A DNA stretch of 64,000 nucleotides, from assembly GCA_014898415.1 (NCBI GenBank), contig RCTD01000003.1, forward strand, positions 124,001-188,000, in the 5' to 3' direction. Positions 22,948-34,638 of this stretch are shown piece by piece; within the stretch, counting starts at the first letter, position 1, and each line of letters opens with the position of its first letter. The translations under genes were made by a program, and so were the position numbers. This stretch comes from Stromatinia cepivora. Lineage: Eukaryota > Ascomycota > Leotiomycetes > Helotiales > Sclerotiniaceae. The notes beneath the pieces were generated by a model that worked only from the letters and a program-made list of their open reading frames with translations, searched no databases and was not told the origin of the DNA.

Positions 22948-23476
22948 ATGCCTTCTCTTCCCGTCCACTTACCCAGCCCTCATGCTGCAGCAAGCCTCCT
23001 CATTCGAGCTATAAATGAAACTCAATCCTTCTCGAACACCACTATACCAAAGAATTGCACAGCTCCAGAAGATAGCCCGGAATACACATCTGGTCAATGC
23101 GGAAAATCAACATCCCAACCCTCTATCCCCTTACATAAATGTTATCGCCTCTGGAGGAGTCCTCGTTGCCTTTGGGCTCTGCGCCATTTTTGTGAGTTGC
23201 TTCCTCAAGTACCTCATGAGACGAGATCGAGATCGAGATATAGCATTCATATATCCAATATCCCTGGTTGCCCTGGTTGCGCCCCCAAATTACACGGAAA
23301 GCGTAGATACGCTACCGGCTTACAGCTCTGTGGAGGAGTCGGTTGAGCTTACTACGCCCCCACCTGTTTATACACCAGGAGCGGCAATTTTGAGGGGTCA
23401 TGATGATACTGGGGAAATGATGGAAGCTCTGAATGTTTCAGACCAAACAACCACAAACTTCTCTTCGACTACGTAG
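22948..23476 (+). CDS. Small membrane protein with PY motifs (frame of the N-terminus uncertain)
   Basis: From about 23090 to the stop at 23476 one frame encodes a membrane span (YINVIASGGVLVAFGLCAIF), a basic stop-transfer patch (KYLMRRDRDRD), and a tail with PPNY, LPAY and PPVY. PPxY and LPxY motifs bind WW domains of Rsp5/NEDD4-type ubiquitin ligases. Small yeast membrane adaptors such as Rcr1 have the same layout. That frame has its own ATG at 23015, giving 153 residues. A different frame starts at the better-placed ATG 22948 and reads an ectodomain-like segment with three N-glycosylation sites (NET, NTT, NCT). No convincing intron joins the two, so either the start is 23015 or the gene carries a frameshift. 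The PY-motif frame is the reliable part. Confidence 0.6.
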
Positions 23477-23553
23477 TCAAGAATGTCATCCCGGGCTATA
23501 TCTACACTTTTTCCTGATTAGCTGTCCATATTCTGATGGTGACATTCAAACTA

Positions 23554-24008
23554 CAGTACCCCTCCACTTATATTAGTCGATCTCTAATTTTACACCAAAA
23601 ATAACCAAAATATATAGTTTTCACTTGAATATTTTGATATAATAGAAAATTGAACAAATAAATTCCTTTATAATTTTGGTTATTTATATATGAAAGATTA
23701 TATATAATGAATTTCAAACCTCTAAAAAATTTATTGTTTGAATAATAATAGTTTTAAATTGAAACTTTTACTTTTCTTAATTTTCCTTGCAAAAATCAGA
23801 TTCAATTTATTGTACTAATTTTCTATCAAGATTATATAATATAAAAATTAAAAAATAAATTTCAAATTTTTAATTATTAGTTTAGATCGAAATACCTGAA
23901 ATTGTAAATTTGCAAGATCTTTTTATTATTATTGTGAATAGGATATATTGAAGTAAATGAGTTTTGGTGTAAAAAAGCCTTTCGACTAGTATAAGTGGTC
24001 TAGTATTG
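23554..24008. mobile_element. MITE-like element, family 1, copy A (455 bp)
   Basis: The element is flanked by TA on both sides (23552-23553 and 24009-24010). The left end CAGTACCCCTCCACTTATAT and the reverse complement of the right end CAATACTAGACCACTTATAC form imperfect terminal inverted repeats that extend about 50 bp inward to TTACACCAAAA. The interior is very AT-rich and encodes nothing. CAG..CTG-type ends with a TA target duplication fit the Tc1/mariner/pogo (Fot1) superfamily. A relative lies at 41430-41693. Confidence 0.8.
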
Positions 24009-24515
24009 TATCTAGCAGATTGTAAATATTTAGAATATCTAATTATATCTCAAACATCAAGTTTTTCTGAAACATTGATCTCAGTTGTGCTGCTGTGTTC
24101 AATCTGTCTATTATTCGCTAATATCCAACTTTATCATAATGTGAGGTTCTATGTTAAGATCCAGTGTTTTTCGGCAATTGAAAACTTGGGAGCTGCGGGA
24201 TTCATCAGACCATACCATTATCATGCTAGTATCACCCCCTAGAATGTTTAATTCAAACTTTATCATAATGACACAAATTTCATGCATATACACGCACCAG
24301 ACCGAAGGAAAAAATGGCGTCATCTACTATAAGTCTAGCACAAGCGAAAACTTTTTTATTCAAATAAAAATTCATTCCTTCGTCGTTAACGAGACAGTTC
24401 GAAACCTTGCATCTTCACAACTATTTAAAGATTCCAAAGTATTCAGACCCTCGTATGTATATTTCTCAGCCAACATTAGAAAATCGTCTAATCATCATTA
24501 AAGTCAACTTTTAAA

Positions 24516-24860
24516 ATGTCTCCTATACGCAATATTACGGGAATTGCAGCCAATATCATAACCAATGGCAAGAATATCCCGCAAGACAATTCCATCGAGT
24601 TTGACAGAATTATCGAACGATTCCTCGCCATCTTAGGAATGATATTTTCAATTTTAATCTTCATCACATGGATATCGTGTGTCGTGTTTCACGTTTATGA
24701 AACTATAAAGCGTTGGAATACATATTCGCCGATGGCGAACGAAACGAAAACAAATTCGAAGCCGCTGAATGTATATATTGTTGCGGGTGATGGGACAAAG
24801 ACATCGCTCATTGAGAGCAAGAACGGATTGAAGAGCTACGGGACCATGTCACAGACGTAG
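24516..24860 (+). CDS. Small single-pass membrane protein, unknown function
   Basis: An intact 114-residue frame with an A-rich start context. The N-terminal 38 residues carry one N-glycosylation site (NIT). A membrane span follows at about 36-58 (LAILGMIFSILIFITWISCV). The cytosolic tail contains NVYIVAGDGTKTSLIESKNG. The arrangement (N-glycosylated short ectodomain, one span, tail) is shared with the neighbours at 22948 and 26078. No known domain was found. Confidence 0.55.
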   Translation: MSPIRNITGIAANIITNGKNIPQDNSIEFDRIIERFLAILGMIFSILIFITWISCVVFHVYETIKRWNTYSPMANETKTNSKPLNVYIVAGDGTKTSLIESKNGLKSYGTMSQT

Positions 24861-26077
24861 GTAGATGATCCCATTGAGGTTTGGGAAAGCAGATTTGCAG
24901 CGGTTAGAGAAATGGTTGCACAGTACTCTGGTACTTACCGGAAGTGAAGAGCTGGCTTTTCGAGGGTGTTTTGGTGATGTGGGTGGAGGTATCGGTTTCC
25001 TCAGTTGATGCCATATTTTGGGAGAGATTTATGCTTTATTGAAGTTGCTGGAAGGAAAGGGTTCAAATTGAAAGAACCAGACGGAGATTTGGCGTTTGAT
25101 TTCATTTGAATCCGGATATACTTAACCGACTCACATCTGCGGGTCTGGATACGTTGGAACTTGTATGTCTTCGTGATGGATATCAAATGTCAATATTTAT
25201 TACCTTCGATCATCATTCCCCGAGATTGAAAATGTAACCGTATAAACATGCCATCATGTCATTTTCCTTCGGAATAAGTCTCTCGGTTCTTAAAAGATTA
25301 CCACCAATGCGGTTGCCTTCATGCTTTTCTCTCACACAACCGGCCCCGTGATCTTCAATTGTGTCTTCATGTCCCAATAATCATATCATCATGTGCCCAA
25401 TAGTCCGGAAAAGAATATGGATTGGAGGGTTTCATTTCCCATAGAGCCATGATATATTTTGCTTAATCCAGGATTCTTAATAAACCTAAAACCTGAAATC
25501 ATTTAAACATTCCAAACAGCTTCATAAATTTATTTTAGTTAATTATATAAAATTGATCCCGGAATCAGAAAACTCTCATGATTGGACCAAACTCATGGAT
25601 ATTGCATCGTCGATTTCAGTAAGCTTGTCCAAAATAAGTTAGATTTGTAACTCCCGGTGAGTACTAAAATTCAGAGATTTCTACTCTAAGAGCGTTTCTA
25701 GCATAGTTCTCGGCCTGGTTGCAATCCTCGCCTTCGTGCGTTACTGTAAATGCACCTTTTATTATCTGACACTATCCATTTGCGGAAATATACTTGTCTC
25801 GGCTACTTTTTTTTTTACAATAGTCCTGAACTGAGAATGGAATAGTTCATGTTCCATACACACTAAATGCCTAGTTTTAGAAGCCAACCCCAAGCGAAAT
25901 GAATTATAATTCCCAAGTTGTACCTGTAAATCTGTCATCTTTGCATGTCCGTCTTCTTTCAACAAAGTGGAAACCAGATATCTTACTTCATATCAAGCGA
26001 ACACCACAGATATCCTTCACCACTCAAAACATAGAAACCTCCTCAACCAAGAACATCAATTTAACAACATAATCAAA
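24861..26077. other. Intergenic, no gene seen
   Basis: About 1.2 kb of AT-rich DNA without recognisable coding sequence. The last 100 bp are CA-rich, as before other genes here. Confidence 0.5.
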
Positions 26078-26496
26078 ATGCCTGCACTAGCAAACGTCAC
26101 CCAGGTGCCAATGGATCTCATCACCAACCTGACTAGCACACCCAAGACGAAAACAAATCCGAAATTTTACCATGGGAGATGTTCATGTATGGACTCGGTT
26201 CTGGAATCATCCTCTCTATATGCATTTTTCTTATCATAGGAATGCTCATAACGAGATTCTACCGGAAGGAAAATATCATGTCTGTGAAGTTTGGTCGTAG
26301 CTTCCCCGTTCTGAAAGGAGGAGAGCGACTTTATGTCGAGGAAATTAATGGCACGGGACATGAAGGGACTGTGGCTGTTAGAGACACAGAATTTCAAATT
26401 GAGATTATTAGAGATGGAAAGTCGGATATTGATGAGAAGAGCGATGCTATGGCATTGATTTCTTTCATGGAGAGTGCGAATGAAGCTCTAATGTAG
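26078..26496 (+). pseudogene. Small single-pass membrane protein, frameshifted
   Basis: The ATG at 26078 follows an A-rich leader and opens an ectodomain-like frame with two N-glycosylation sites (NVT, NLT). Around 26130-26160 the coherent reading moves to another frame. That frame reads EILPWEMFMYGLGSG, then a membrane span (IILSICIFLIIGMLITRFY), a basic patch and an acidic tail ending at 26496. The second frame is blocked by a TAG upstream, so the two parts cannot be read as one without a frame change. An internal ATG at 26179 could begin a 105-residue protein that keeps the span. Either the gene is broken or only the shorter product is made. Function unknown. Confidence 0.5.
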
Positions 26497-27079
26497 CCAA
26501 TTATTCGATTCACGGCCATGGCTCTTTGGAGAATACTTTTCGGATGACAGGAATAATAAAGTGGATCGTGGGGTACATGGTGACAGTTGGTATAAGCTCT
26601 GATTAGTGGTGTTAGTGAAAACTTCGCATTTTCGGGGTATTGCCAAGATGTGGGGATGAAGTGGAGAAATTGGAGGGTTGAGTCTCGTTTTTATGATTTT
26701 TGATGGGTTGGGAAATGGTTGGATTTTGAAGAGTGTGGATTTGTTTGATATTGGGATTGTACGAAAGGGCGCGGATAAGTTCAGGCCGTGGCTAGTTGTA
26801 GTAATACACGTAGAGTAGAAAGGGTGAGATAAACAGAAATAAAGGGGAGAAATTCGCTGATTTGTGAGGCAATTTGTCAATAAGACGATCACAATGTATA
26901 ATCACAAAGCATGATATAGAAATATCTTTCTGAAACTATAGTATTATTCACACTTAACAATTGACCCAATACCCGAATATATTTCATGAGATTCGAGTAA
27001 CCAGCATCGAGCAACCCCCTTTAACCCATTCCAATTCCGAATGAGATCAAAATCCCACAACAACACCCCGCACCCCGCA
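26497..27079. other. Intergenic between convergent genes
   Basis: The spacer between the plus-strand small gene and the minus-strand permease, probably shared 3' ends. The minus-strand frame at 26488-26892 has no coding features. Confidence 0.5.
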
Positions 27080-28741
27080 CTAAATCTGCTCCACTGTTTC
27101 CACACCTCCATTACCAGCCTCAAGCTCCTTAGCCGGTGCAGGCGCACCAGCACTTTCCATTTGCTTCAACGCAAATTCCTTTTCATTAACAGGGTCAATA
27201 CCCACAGCGGTCAATCTTCTCTCATCCATTCTGTCCTTAACAATAAAGTTCACATATACGGGATAAATGTATGCCAATACAAATGCCATCATGGGAATTA
27301 ACATGGCCATATGAAATGGTTTCTTGCTTCCAGAATTCTTTAAATGTGTAGCTACAGCACCCGTCATAGGTGGGAAGACTGCTCCCCCGGAAATCGCAGC
27401 TACTAACAGGGATCCTCCGAGTTTAGTATGGCGACCGAGACCACGGAGACCGAGGGTGAAGGTTGTAGCGAAACAAGCGGATTCGAAACAGAGGACTAGA
27501 ACTAGACAGGCGATGCTAGCATTGCCGTGAGATTGAGAGGCGGAGAGGGCGAAGAGCCAGGAGAGAAAGAGGTAGGCTGCTAGGATGTAGCGAGGTTTGA
27601 AGGCTTTGAAAGTCATGAGACTACCGGCTACGAAACGGTTGAAAGCATAAAGACCTTGTGCTGCAGCAAATATGTCGGCTAGCTGTCGTTAGTGGGGTGC
27701 TTAATGATTCGTAGGGCTGGAAGACATACAACTGGTAGGTGCATCTTTGCCTGCTTCTACGCAGAAGTTCACAAAGTAATTTGCAACCGAAACTTTTTTG
27801 CGTTAGCATTATGATTATTGGTCAGAAGAAATTCATGATCCTTACCTTGTGCACCAATATAACAGAACATACTCCAAACAGCAAGGAAGAGGTTGAATTG
27901 TCTTTTGAATGGTCCAGGGTCATAATCGGCAATTTCCAATTCTTGGGTGCTCATATCAGCATCTGTAATTTCTGGCATTGGTGCCAAATAAAACAAAATA
28001 ATCAATAGACCGACGAAACCAGCAACACCGAGATATGTCCACTGAACGTTCTTGAGTCCCTGATCATTGTTGACTGTCTTAGCGAAAAATACACGAGAAG
28101 CTAGGAGAGGAGCGACGAAAGAACCGACAGCTTGGACAGCTTGTGCGAGATTAAGTCGAATCTCCGAATATCTTGGAGGACCGCAGATGGAGAGGAAAGG
28201 ATCTGCTGCAGTTTCGAGAGTTGACAATCCTGCTCCGACAACGAACATGCTACCGCAATATCCGCCAAATGAATGTTTCACTCCGCTTGGCCACATTAAA
28301 AGACAACCAACAGCAAGGACACAAAGTCCAGTCATGAAAGTGACTCTGAACCCCCATCTCCGAAGTACCCAGCCACTTATGGTTGTTGGGAAGAGCGCAT
28401 AAGCACCAAAGTAGGCGGCTGATAGACCGGAGGCTTTTGAAGCGGTGATGTTGAGGGAAGTTTGGAAATGAGGATTTAAAACATCTAGAAGTCCGTAGGC
28501 AAATCCCCTATAATTTATTAGTCGAAAGCTTTATCATTTATTAAGAATTTATTTGTGTTACCAGAGGAAAAAAAGAATGGTGACTGTATGGATCGATGAA
28601 TTAGTTTCAGCAAACACGATGGTGCCTGATCGACTACAACTCACCTAGAAAATTCGGTATAAGTGATTGTCGCAATGTCAAATGTACCGCAGATGTAACC
28701 ACATCATCAGCAACGGTGATTTTCCTCTTCCACAAACCCAT
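27080..28741 (-). CDS. FHS/FucP-type major facilitator (sugar:H+ symporter-like)
   Basis: Five exons: 28741-28645, 28583-28562 (22 nt), 28507-27846, 27792-27730 and 27678-27080. All junctions keep frame, and the product is 480 residues. The reading LRQSLIPNFLVTILFFLWGF, followed by AYGLLDVLNPHFQ, is the signature start of fungal FHS-family permeases. It is followed by AAYFGAYALFP, the loop GWVLRRWGFR, LETAADPFLSICGPP, LNLAQAVQAVGSFVAPLLA and ANYFVNFCVEAG. The protein has about 12 membrane spans and should lie in the plasma membrane, importing a sugar (fucose, glucose or similar) with protons. The substrate cannot be read from sequence. Introns are 51-61 bp. Family assignment is confident. Confidence 0.88.
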
Positions 28742-31048
28742 ATTGATCTTGTTCCTTTATTATGCCCACACCCTGCAATACGTGTATCCTGTGTATTAGA
28801 CTACAATTTGAATGTGTACGATGTGCAAGCCCGACACCATAAGAAAAGAAAATATAGGATATTGTTGATTTGAATAGCAAGAGGATGATTCTCAAAAGTT
28901 ATAATACGATGTGATCTAAACATAAAATTTCTCGGGCTAAAGTCATACGAAGCCTAGCATTCTTCTTCAAGGCGGGGGATGTGTGCATAAGAAATCATAC
29001 ACATCATGAGATGACTATGTCTACTGAGATTACACGGCAGCAAGGAAGACAGCTCGTTGGATAATAACCCGAAGAGTGAATCAAATAAAAAGTCGGGGTA
29101 GCTTCGCCGCTTCCTCTTTCCTGGGGTAAATGTGGGGTAAATGTAAGCTTGCATTTGCCATGATTATCATTTGTGGAAGTTCTGAAGGTTTTCATTCGTT
29201 ACCCTTCCTTGACAGGTCTTTGACGCTGAGAAATTACCACCAATGAAATATAGTGGTAATGCAGTGGCACTTGGTAGAAGAATGTGTATGGAATGGATGA
29301 AATGGATGAACTCATCCTTGCTTTTGGCCACAGAGCTGCCTTGTAGCACACGGGCAATTACATATACGAAAATGAATGAAGCAAACAAGGAGACTAGTAA
29401 CAATTAGTATGAGAATAGTCACCAACTGTGGTGAACAGGAGTATGAGTATCTTGTAACAGGTCAAATGTTTCGAAGGAGAAGAGAGAGAGAGATTAGGAT
29501 ACATCTTATAATTTTGAGTCTGGTTGAAAACAATATTGTCTCTCTTTTTGCTTACTTACCAAAGGAAGGCATAAAATTAGACAACTAAAATGGTTGAGAA
29601 TTATGAGTAACCTCAATTTACATCACGTGCTCACACCTCCTCCTGCACCACACCACTTAACTCGAAAACCCCAAGGGAGGGGTAAAATGTTATGCTGTTG
29701 CTCTATTAAAGTCAGTCACATCACTCCTGAGTGTATCCATTCGCAGTTTTGAGCTAGACATTTAAGAATACCAAGGTTATCTGCTCTGATTAGTCACCTT
29801 GTGTACGAACCTATGCGAGACTGAATGCAATTAAGATTTCCAATCATTTCAGCTACCAAGATCTTAATTTGACAATCTGGCAAGGACAATGACCTCCTCT
29901 ACCGTACCAATCACAATGGAGAAATCCACGTTTTCTATTCTACTCGCTCTTGATCCAGAATCATCTTCCAGGTTTCTAATCTGCGCCAAAAAAAATATGG
30001 TACACTACCTCATCTCCATCACAATCTGACCAGTCCACAAAATTTGGTGTTAGTGAGCGACAACTAAGCAGCTCAACAGAACCAATTCCCTATAAAGTCC
30101 GGCGCCCACATACGGTTTTCCATATTGATGATCCCAATAGACGGATATGTATTAGGCTGAACCTTCCGTCGCCGGCGATGGAAGCTACAGAGCACAGGGT
30201 TAGATCAAGTCTCGGTAAAGATAATTTACTAACCAAATGTCTTGAGGATTTCAACATAACAGGAGTTGCATAGAAGGATGTGGGACGGCCGCTTGGCAAG
30301 CGGCATTTGGTCTTTGCTTCGATACAAGATCTCTTCATTCCTGATTTAGTGGAAGTGTCCAGAAATCACAGGATTTGCGCTCGTTTATTAGGTAGACAAG
30401 TCTTAATCACCATTACCTGGCTCTGGAGCACTTTCTTTCCTTTACATGAAGCCTGTTCAATGGACCTTCGAGACTTTTTATGACTGAATTGTGCTTTTCC
30501 GTGAACATGGCCGAAATGATTTTCTTGGGCGAGGTTAGAGGGTATCTTGGAACATGGACATGTAGTTTTCTTCGGGAAAGACAACAACGTCGGGGGATTG
30601 TTTCGAGCGTGTCGTTCTACTCTATCAGCCCGGATTCTGATGGTATTGTGTCAAGTGAACGGGATTCTGGTTATTGAATGAAAGCTCTGAAATTGATTAT
30701 CTTTCTCATCCATTATTGATTTCTAGCGATCGCAGGTTTATGTTATTCGTCAATCACAGAAAATGCGTTGCTCCCATTATGATAAACGGACACGAACTGT
30801 ATTCGTGACTGCCCCAAATCTCATTGAGTTTCCGATATTCTTCTCTCCTGCCCAAAATATTTCGTCAAACTCTTAGCTCCTTAATAACAAACAGCAAAAA
30901 TTGCTTCCATCTCATCCATGATTTCTATTCCTCCATAATATCTCCACCAACATCATATCAGTAGCCTTACTGTACGAACTTATCCATACTCGTTATCAGT
31001 TGTCAGCATACTAAATATTTTCTATTTATACTTGCAAAATATATTACT
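28742..31048. other. Intergenic, no confirmed gene
   Basis: About 2.3 kb. A plus-strand stretch at about 30090-30260 reads TVFHIDDPNRRICIRLNLPS and could be a relic exon, and a 65-codon frame lies at 30480-30677. Neither could be linked into a gene. The region upstream of 31049 is the likely promoter of the next gene. Confidence 0.45.
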
Positions 31049-33018
31049 ATGCCCTCATATCGCCCAATCACTCGCAATCCGTTCCTTGAAAATGTTCCAC
31101 CCCAGGAAAAGCATTCCAACCCACCTGAGATAGGCTCACACCAACACAACTCGCGGTCCTCAAACCACAGAGGCTTTGGAAATAGACCAGCTACTTACTA
31201 CCCACCACGCTATTCTGCGAGCATGAATTCCCAGTACACACAGCACAATGCAACTACCGGACTGAATCCTTCTTACCAACAGCCTACGATAGCCAATGAA
31301 TTGAATCCTCAACAGCCCTTCACTAATGGACCAAATGTCAAATACCCACCGCCTCATCTTGTCTATACGCCAAAAATTTTCAGCAACTTCGACCCTCATG
31401 GCCTACAGCCCAAAGATTATGCAAATTTCCCACCGTTCACATTATCACGCCATGAGCTGCGTTCGCAGCTAAATTCAATAGGCCGTGAGATCAGCCTACA
31501 AACCGTGGGAAGCACAACTACAGCTTCGAAACATGCAGCTTATCTTGGGAATCCTCAGTTTCTTATGCTTTATCTTGTATGTTGAAATATACCATTCTTA
31601 ATTTTTAGGCATTCAATTCTAACTAATAAAAAGGTTGTATTAGGACAGTTTCTCACACAGGGAGGTCAGGTTCACTATGTCAAGCTTCCTCCGCCGTCTC
31701 CAGAAAATTTCACATCTATCTCTCCCACTACGTCATCTTTTTCAAGTACTCTTCCATTCAAGCAAAATACAAGCAAAAGAGGACGTGGTAAAAGCGAGGC
31801 TTTTGGAGGCAGGGAAAGCTCTCGTAGAAAACTGAGTCCGGTCGACACAACTGATTCTGTGCCGGAATTTACTCCACTTACGTCCACCGATGCTACGCCC
31901 AATACTGACTCTTTAGCTGAATTTTCTCGGCCAGTCCCATCTCGGCAACATGTTACCATTGAATTCGGGGACGCAGTCTCTATATCTTTGGATCTTGATA
32001 AGCCTCCAGGAGGTCGTAGTGAACCGGTAAAAACTGCCGGTTATCCTTTTCCCGTAGTTGACAGTGAATCACTTAAAATACTCACACTTCATGAAAAGTC
32101 CCCCATACCCGCCATCTCATCCACTGCATCCACTGTTTCCACTCTATCCATTCAATCAACTCCAGACAGTCCATCCCTTGCATCAATTCCCGCTAGAACA
32201 CTCGCTCCTAAGCCATTGTTACTTCCCATCAGTATTTGTTTTATTCGTTGCAATCCGGACCAAGGAATCAGAATCCGCATTCTACCCGAAACAATGGAGA
32301 ATTCGGAAATAACATGGATCGATCTTCCCGGCATATGGATCCACACGACTGAGCAAAAATTACCAGAAGGGTGAGTACACTACCTGGATGAACACGAAGA
32401 TGGCGCTAATATCCATACAGAGTTTTTGTAATGGGCTTTTCAAGTTGGATCTACTCGCAACATTGGATCTCGGCACTATACCAGGAGGTTTTGATTCATG
32501 CATCACTGAGGGGATCTGAGGAAGAGTATGTCAAATCAGGATATGTACGGGAAGCGCCAAGTACAGTCTTTGGATACCAAGATGGATACATGAAACCTAC
32601 TTTTGATCCGACAGGTAATCCCAAACCCGTACACAGGACAATACATTATCCCAGCGGTGATGATTTAGGCGTAAATTGGTCCGCGTCGGAAGCCGAAAAC
32701 ACAAAGACTAGATTGGCTAATACGAGACGAATGTGGGAAAAATGGCAAGGTGAGGCGCGAGAGTCAAGATGGCTCTGGTATCTTTGGAGACGATTTGGAT
32801 TGTTGAGGGGTTGGACAAAGGAACCCGAGGAATTTGGGGACAGGATGAGGAATAAAGATAATGTTGAAGAATTGAGAAGAATGGCTTTTCTTGCTCGTCC
32901 ACCGGTGGGTTTTGAGGATATGAATGAGGCTTTGGATGGAGAGGACATTGATAAATTTAAAAGCAGGTGGGAGATAAGACATAACTATTTTGGAGGCCCT
33001 AAATGGGAGGGATTATAA
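31049..33018 (+). CDS. Hypothetical protein, three exons, disordered N-terminus and Trp-rich C-terminal domain
   Basis: Exons are 31049-31576, 31634-32370 and 32421-33018, and all junctions keep frame (introns 57 and 50 bp). The product is 620 residues. The first 110 are Pro/Gln/Asn/Tyr-rich and disordered. A Ser/Thr/Pro-rich linker follows the YLVVLGQFLTQGGQVHYVKL junction. A folded region begins near residue 345 (KPLLLPISICFIRCNPDQGI) and continues with ITWIDLPGIWIHTTE. The C-terminal part is rich in Trp and Arg (SRWLWYLWRRFGLLRGWTKE) and includes VFGYQDGYMKPTFDPTGNPK. No catalytic signature or membrane span was recognised. The consistent splice sites make the gene model solid; the function is unknown. 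Confidence 0.75.
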
Positions 33019-33115
33019 GTGGATATGGGGCTTGTGATGTAATAGCCTAGCGATAGTACAGCGATAATTTAATGGAGTACCAGCGAATATCAATGACTTG
33101 GAGGGAGAGAAATAC

Positions 33116-33401
33116 AGTAGAACCTGGCTATACCGGATCTGATCAATCAAATCCGGTATAAAGAGGTTTCCGGTATATTCAAATAATTTATATAAAATTA
33201 TGAAAGATTTTATAAATGTTTTAATTTCAATGTTTTAATATTTTACGAAATGATTATGTGATGAATCTATATTGAAAGAATCCGAGGTTTATCTATACCA
33301 AAAATTTACCGGATTTAGTTTATACAAAAATCGATCAAATCAGTATTCCGGTACAACCAGTATTCCGGTATACCCACTCCGGTATAGCCAGGGTTCTATT
33401 G
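33116..33401. mobile_element. MITE-like element, family 2 (286 bp)
   Basis: Flanked by TA at 33114-33115 and 33402-33403. The left end CAGTAGAACCTGGCTATACC matches the reverse complement of the right end CAATAGAACCCTGGCTATAC. TATACCGG-like motifs recur inside near both ends. The interior is AT-rich and non-coding. The ends resemble pogo/Fot-type transposons, and no transposase is present. Confidence 0.8.
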
Positions 33402-33403
33402 TA

Positions 33404-34638
33404 AGCTAGGTGTCTCGTCCAATCCTTGTGCATATTGATCATCCTCCTTGGCGCTCACGTGATACACCCCGGGTTTGTTGTTGTTTCCTAGGGCTTTGAT
33501 TGCTGCTCAAAATGGAAGGGCACCCTTCGTATATTGAGCGCTAGATCGTCCCCACTGAAACCGAGACGGATACCTCAAATGTGGAAATTAGTGATGTCAA
33601 TAGTTCTAGATGATTTTGATGTAGATTGCAGAGCAACCCTTTGATATTCCTCTTGAGACTATTGAGCCCAATGAGAGCAAACGCTGCGGTGAATAGTGTG
33701 AAGGTCCATTTTTATCTGAGGAAGCGAAGGACAGGAAGCTGTAGTAGCAACGAGCTATTGGTTGCCTGAGTATATGGAATACTAGGGAATCCAACCACAT
33801 CGCTTTGCTTTTTTTCGGGATGTCCGATGACTATTCCACTCGTTTGCACGTGCGGAGCTAGAGCCTCATTGATACCCGAGATAGAAGAAAGAAAGGCACT
33901 CGGGAAACTACAAATAGGGCTGACGGACTTCATTGTCGTGGCTATAGATGAGAGAACTTGCTAAGTTGGATATATTCTCTTCTAAAGCTCTTTAAGATTT
34001 TTGCATACGGCGGGGTGGCAAAAGAAGCGGGGTGATAACACGGATAAAAACCGAAGACTAACATTGAGGTTAACAGGGGGTGTTTCGGCTCGACCCACTC
34101 ACCAACCGGCAACTTTAATTTAGATCTTGACATCTAAATCTCACTACCACTCACCTCACCACTCACCTCACCACTCACCTCAACACATATCAAATAAACG
34201 CCGTCATCATAGAAGACAAGGTACATCTTCATTTGGGACCCAATCTTACAAGCTAGTCGATGACATCGTATAAAAGGAAATAGGAAGGTGGCCAAAGAGT
34301 GGAAAATTTTCAGCCCCATTTATCATGAAGTCCCAGCGATTTATCCATACTAACCAATAAGAGCTTCTTTTTTACCCGATTCGGAAGTTACCCCTGTGTT
34401 CAGCGCGCCACCAATAGGTAGTATTTTACTAGTTGATAAACTACGGTGAAAAATATGTACCATATATGTTAATACGGGCATTTGTGAAAATCATGAAAGA
34501 TTCCGACCGTTTTGCTTCATCATCCCATTGTTGTTATCCGCTATCTCTTGGCATTGAAGGTTGAATAGTCATGATGCAGGTAAGATGTATGATGAGCAGA
34601 TGAATGGGGTGTGAGGCGATTGATAGACGTCGAGCGCA
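33404..34638. other. Intergenic, promoter side of the CSC1-like gene
   Basis: No gene recognised. Contains a three-unit 12-bp tandem repeat (CACTCACCTCAC) at 34148-34183. Confidence 0.5.
34148..34183 (+). repeat. 12-bp tandem repeat CACTCACCTCAC x3
   Basis: Two exact units and a third differing at the last base. It creates a spurious GEVS-repeat frame on the minus strand. Confidence 0.85.

Noticed and set aside
26105..26136. A GTGCCA..CTGACTAG segment whose removal restores the frame of the small gene at 26078
   Set aside because: It is only 32 nt long, with the branch-like CTGAC touching the acceptor. This is too short for a spliceosomal intron here, where the others are 48 nt or longer.
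34148..34183. Regular 12-bp repeats considered as a CRISPR-like array
   Set aside because: The units are directly adjacent without spacers and the genome is eukaryotic, so this is a plain tandem repeat.
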